Below are positions 5,005-5,497 of a stretch of DNA of 5,497 bases, piece after piece. Position 1 is the stretch's first letter; every line of letters begins with the position of its first letter. The notes below the pieces were generated by a model that had not been told where the DNA came from, searched no databases, and was given only the letters and a program-made list of their open reading frames with translations. Made by a program: the position numbers and the translations under genes. The stretch is from an uncultured Clostridia bacterium (GTDB lineage: Bacteria > Bacillota > Clostridia > Christensenellales > UBA1242), in assembly GCA_937911885.1 (NCBI GenBank), contig CALDPW010000080.1, forward strand, positions 1 through 5,497, read 5' to 3'.

Positions 5005-5497
5005 CATAATTATATGTATCTTCAAATCTATATAAAGTTACATAATTATTCTTATCATAAAATAAAGTTTTAGCCTTATCAAATCTCTTAACACTCTTAA
5101 AATAAGTTATTGCCTCACCCATCGTAGTTTCTATCTTAATAAAAGGAATTGCTTTCTTAATCTTATCTTTCATCATATTCTTAATTTCATTAACCATATC
5201 TTGATTAATTTCACCATTAACTTCAAAGAATATTCCTCTATCAATAGAATGTCTAATTCTAACAACTACATCATTTCCTAATACTTCCGTAGCACAAACT
5301 TTAAATAAGAATGTTAACCCCTTTTCATAAACTCTATTTCCATATAAACTATTTATATCATATAAAATAAGTTTACCACTCTTAGCAATTGGATCATCAT
5401 AGTTAAGTATAATATTATTATAATTACCACAAATAACATCTCTACCTATAGCAACATCATTAACTATATCACCAAACTTAGTTCCTTTTCTATATTC
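4826..5497 (-). CDS. Nucleoside (uridine) kinase, TGS and ThrRS-like domains only; 5' end outside the window, kinase domain missing
   Basis: The frame is open from the right edge (5497) to TAA at 4826, 223 residues. It begins inside a TGS domain (EYRKGTKFGDIV, 1-12; AKSGKLILYDINS, 38-50). A segment like the second additional domain of threonyl-tRNA synthetase follows, with GNRVYEKGLTFLFKVCATEV (53-72), RHSIDRGIFFEVN (82-94), ETTMGEAITYFKS and YVTLYRFEDTYNYVIGNLP. This TGS plus ThrRS-like order, with HSxxxGxxFEV, is typical of a family of nucleoside kinases that carry a P-loop kinase domain after it. That kinase domain is absent. Residues after about 167 are read from DNA that also encodes the deacetylase C-terminus on the other strand, so the true kinase sequence probably ends near 4985. 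Asn is almost always AAT and C is very rare in the coding strand, unlike the neighbours. A ThrRS fragment is the main alternative, but the HSxxxG motif fits the kinase family better. Confidence 0.7.
   Translation of the reverse strand, partial: EYRKGTKFGDIVNDVAIGRDVICGNYNNIILNYDDPIAKSGKLILYDINSLYGNRVYEKGLTFLFKVCATEVLGNDVVVRIRHSIDRGIFFEVNGEINQDMVNEIKNMMKDKIKKAIPFIKIETTMGEAITYFKSVKRFDKAKTLFYDKNNYVTLYRFEDTYNYVIGNLPHNSSLLKYYCLVLNNQNSYPYLILKTSNILLQLVDCAYNLVFCFHLAVCHKEL
4975..5010. other. Probable rearrangement or assembly junction
   Basis: Left of this zone the plus strand encodes the deacetylase-like protein with mixed AAC/AAT use. Right of it the minus strand encodes the nucleoside-kinase accessory domains with almost only AAT and very little C. 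Both families are interrupted here: the deacetylase loses its last segment and the kinase loses its P-loop domain. No insertion-sequence ends, tRNA, terminator or long repeat is visible at the boundary. Confidence 0.45.

Overview
The window is AT-rich, low-GC Gram-positive (Clostridia/Firmicutes-type) DNA. The evidence is a block of endospore-formation genes, Shine-Dalgarno sites of the GGAGG type, consensus sigma-A promoters, intrinsic terminators, and a strong preference for A/T codons. The species cannot be named from the sequence.

Layout. Positions 1-3573 are read leftwards (minus strand). In transcription order the genes are: a 376-codon gene of unknown role (3573-2443) that looks like a decayed member of the iron-alcohol-dehydrogenase / dehydroquinate-synthase / glycerol-1-phosphate-dehydrogenase fold; a YwmB-like secreted protein whose signal peptide and body lie in different frames (2388-1923); spoIIQ (1865-1287); acpP, acyl carrier protein (1196-966); spoIIID (851-588); and a lipoprotein with an Ig-like domain running off the left edge (389-1). 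The ywmB - spoIIQ - spoIIID order resembles the cell-wall/sporulation neighbourhood of other spore formers (ywmB-murA-spoIID in Bacillus, spoIID-spoIIQ-spoIIID-mreB in Clostridium/Clostridioides). Here murA, spoIID and mreB are absent and acpP sits between spoIIQ and spoIIID. Most of these genes appear to be separate transcription units: sigma-A promoters precede the lipoprotein and acpP, sigma-F-like and sigma-E-like boxes precede spoIIQ and spoIIID, and terminators follow acpP, spoIIID and the 376-codon gene.

Positions 3574-3714 are a divergent intergenic region. A rightward gene (3715-5004) follows and encodes a secreted polysaccharide-deacetylase-like protein with altered catalytic motifs and no visible Shine-Dalgarno site.

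Positions about 4985-5497 differ in base and codon use. They encode, on the minus strand, the TGS and ThrRS-like accessory domains of a nucleoside (uridine) kinase that stops before its P-loop kinase domain. The deacetylase loses its C-terminus at the same place, and the two reading frames overlap tail to tail by 179 bp. This looks like a rearrangement or an assembly join rather than two intact genes.

Functionally, SpoIIQ (forespore channel/engulfment) and SpoIIID (mother-cell regulator) are core sporulation proteins, ACP serves fatty-acid synthesis, and the YwmB-like and deacetylase-like proteins are probably envelope-associated. No mobile element, CRISPR array, tRNA or rRNA was seen. I found no convincing new multi-gene system. 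The most interesting points are the degenerate enzyme homologue, the terminator that encloses the presumed ywmB ribosome-binding site, the ywmB frameshift, and the junction near 4985.
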